Position numbers and translations under genes: made by a program | Notes under the pieces: model-generated | Database searches by the model: none | The model's input: the letters and a program-made list of their open reading frames with translations, nothing else | Told to the model about the DNA's origin: nothing | Shown: positions 62,839 through 64,000 of the stretch, piece after piece | Numbering within the stretch: position 1 is the first letter of the stretch | How the letters are laid out: each line of letters begins with the position of its first letter | Assembly (NCBI RefSeq): GCF_002008365.1 | Contig: NZ_MRDL01000059.1 | Span: forward strand, 623,018-687,017 | Direction: 5' to 3' | DNA from: Rhizobium leguminosarum bv. viciae USDA 2370 | GTDB lineage: Bacteria; Pseudomonadota; Alphaproteobacteria; Rhizobiales; Rhizobiaceae | Length of the DNA: 64,000 nucleotides

Positions 62839-63762
62839 ATGACCTTTCTCTTCAATTCCGACGCGAAGCGCGGCGCCATCTTCGCCGAAGCCTTCGCGCG
62901 CGAATTGCCCGACATTGCCTTCTCCATGGATCCCAAGTCGGTCGAAGCGGACGCCGTGCGCTACCTGATCACCTGGACGGTGCCGGATGATCTCGCGCGC
63001 TATCGCAATCTCGAAATCCTCTTTTCGATCGGCGCCGGCATCGACCAGTTCCGCATCGATGCCGTGCCAGCATCGGTCAAGGTCGTGCGCATGGTCGAGG
63101 ACGGCATCATCAGAATGATGCAGGAATATGTGACGCTGGCCGTGCTTGCGCTCCATCGCGACCTGCCGACCTATCTCGACCAGCAGCGGCGCCGGACCTG
63201 GCAGACGATCGCGCCGGTGCAAGCCTCTGAACGCCGCATCGGCGTGCTCGGCCTCGGCATGCTTGGAAGCGCGGTGCTCGAGCGTCTGCAGCCCTTCGGT
63301 TTTCCGCTTTGCGGCTGGAGCCGCAGCCCGCGCGAGATCGACGGCATCCGATGCCTCAGCCGCCGCGACGGCCTCGATACCCTGCTTGCAACCACCGACA
63401 TTCTCATCTGCCTGCTGCCGCTGACGGATGAGACGCGCGGCTTCCTGAATGCCGAGCTCTTCGCCAGATTGCCGGCCGGCGCTGCGCTCGTCCATGTCGG
63501 TCGCGGCGCTCAGCTCGATCATCAGGCGCTCGTCGACGCGCTCGACACCGGACATCTCTCCGGCGCCGTCGTCGACGTCACCGATCCGGAACCGCTGCCT
63601 GAGGACCACGCCTTCTGGAACCATCCGAAGATCCTGCTGACGCCGCACATTGCAAGCGTCACCCAAGCTGAAACCGCCGCGGCGGCCGTGATCGGCAACA
63701 TCAAGCGGCACCAGGCAGGCCTCGATCCGATCGGACTGATCGATCGCAGCCGCGGCTACTGA
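62839..63762 (+). CDS. D-isomer 2-hydroxyacid dehydrogenase, glyoxylate/hydroxypyruvate reductase A-like
   Basis: A 307-residue NAD(P)-dependent dehydrogenase. Cofactor motif GVLGLGMLGSAV (about 134-145), catalytic Arg in VHVGRGAQLDH, Glu in DPEPLPEDH and His in TPHIASVT. The sequence is of the GhrA group that reduces glyoxylate or hydroxypyruvate. AAGGAG is 8 nt before the ATG at 62839; an upstream ATG at 62812 overlaps the previous stop. Same strand and operon as the ArgE-like gene; followed after 25 nt by a broken cupin gene. Confidence 0.9.
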   Translation: MTFLFNSDAKRGAIFAEAFARELPDIAFSMDPKSVEADAVRYLITWTVPDDLARYRNLEILFSIGAGIDQFRIDAVPASVKVVRMVEDGIIRMMQEYVTLAVLALHRDLPTYLDQQRRRTWQTIAPVQASERRIGVLGLGMLGSAVLERLQPFGFPLCGWSRSPREIDGIRCLSRRDGLDTLLATTDILICLLPLTDETRGFLNAELFARLPAGAALVHVGRGAQLDHQALVDALDTGHLSGAVVDVTDPEPLPEDHAFWNHPKILLTPHIASVTQAETAAAAVIGNIKRHQAGLDPIGLIDRSRGY

Positions 63763-63787
63763 GCTCTCAACCTAGGAAAGCAAAATC

Positions 63788-63934
63788 ATGTCCCTCCTCA
63801 AGACGATCGACACCAATCCATCCTTCGCGCCGCGCGAGTCCGGCCCACTTCCAGAACGGCTGATCTCGGGCAATCCGGCCTTCAAGACCTGGGCGCAGGA
63901 CGTCGCCCGCGGCGAGACGGTGACCTGCCACTGA
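63788..63934 (+). pseudogene. cupin-domain gene interrupted by an IS element (N-terminal fragment)
   Basis: The frame begins with AGGAAAG before ATG and reads 44 residues of what looks like a small cupin protein (start MSLLKTIDTNPSFAPRESG, up to GET), then three foreign residues and a stop. Cupin proteins of this kind are normally about 110-120 residues, so the barrel itself is missing. The break coincides with the putative left end of the IS at 63921. The rest of the gene should be beyond the element, outside the window. Confidence 0.72.
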
Positions 63935-64000
63935 GAATTTCCTCCAGAATGGATTAGAGTCCGGCCTATTAAGGGACGGACGAATGAAGAAGCAGAGATT
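63921..64000 (+). mobile_element. left end of an IS3-family insertion sequence (truncated by window)
   Basis: The element appears to begin with the terminal repeat TGACCTGCCACTGAG (63921-63935), which has the TG start of IS3-family ends. It has a 63-bp leader and then ATG at 63984 encoding MKKQR, the usual start of OrfA in the IS407-like subgroup. The right end, OrfB and target duplication are not visible, so the assignment is inference from the two ends of evidence. Confidence 0.65.
63984..64000 (+). CDS. start of IS3-family transposase OrfA (partial, runs off the window)
   Basis: Only the first codons (MKKQR) are present. AAGGGA and ACGGA precede the ATG. This N-terminus is very common in IS3-family OrfA proteins that carry a helix-turn-helix for terminal-repeat binding. 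Too short for more. Confidence 0.5.

Overview
The window reads as a piece of a Rhizobiaceae genome (Rhizobium leguminosarum/etli type or a close relative). The evidence is the high GC content with GC-rich third codon positions, many sugar and amino-acid ABC transporters, a CIRCE-controlled groESL, small families common in rhizobia (DUF2934, DUF6522, DUF3422), and at least five intergenic palindromic repeats of the rhizobial RIME type. The dense catabolic and transport content with few housekeeping genes suits a large plasmid, chromid or accessory chromosomal region; which of these cannot be told from the sequence. No rRNA, tRNA, CRISPR array or replication origin was seen.

Layout. 0.1-3 kb: a lone sugar-binding protein and a DUF3422 membrane protein. 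3-6.1 kb (minus strand): a ribose-type periplasmic binding protein followed by a chemoreceptor. 6.3-12 kb: a fucoside locus (two permeases, binding protein, GH29 alpha-L-fucosidase) divergent from a LacI regulator, with two matching GAACCGGTTC operators. 12.2-19.9 kb: GntR regulator, isochorismatase-like hydrolase, GlxA-type AraC regulator, an NMT1/TauABC-type ABC transporter, and a convergent TctDE-type two-component system. 20-31 kb: a uronic-acid polysaccharide locus with heparinase II/III-like lyase, a possible carbohydrate-binding protein, a complete sugar ABC transporter, GH88 unsaturated glucuronyl hydrolase, a YesL-like protein and a DUF2264 protein.

31-36.9 kb: a group of small, probably stress-linked genes (HIT, two small alpha/beta-barrel proteins, HD hydrolase, DUF2934, unknowns) next to CIRCE-groES-groEL. 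36.9-56.6 kb: one large catabolic region made of two short-chain dehydrogenases, a divergent 1019-residue FAD/Fe-S dehydrogenase, a GntR regulator, a six-gene operon (hydantoinase A and B, aminotransferase, uronate-dehydrogenase-like enzyme, FAD amine oxidase-like enzyme, ThDP enzyme) and a divergent Liv-type ABC transporter. Three of its promoters carry related 17-bp sites, which suggests one GntR regulon. 56.7-60.4 kb: DUF6522, HPP-CBS membrane protein, LysR regulator and small unknown genes. 60.5-64 kb: GNAT acetyltransferase, ArgE-like deacylase, 2-hydroxyacid dehydrogenase, and a cupin gene cut off by the left end of what looks like an IS3-family element.

How the genes work together. Four units share one plan: import a plant- or microbe-derived compound, degrade it inside the cell, and switch the unit on with a local regulator (LacI, GntR, a two-component system). 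Palindromic elements or hairpins lie inside several of these operons, often just after the binding-protein gene or groES, where they could set relative mRNA levels. The least explained system is the 37-56.6 kb hydantoinase region: its enzyme set fits no pathway I can name with confidence.
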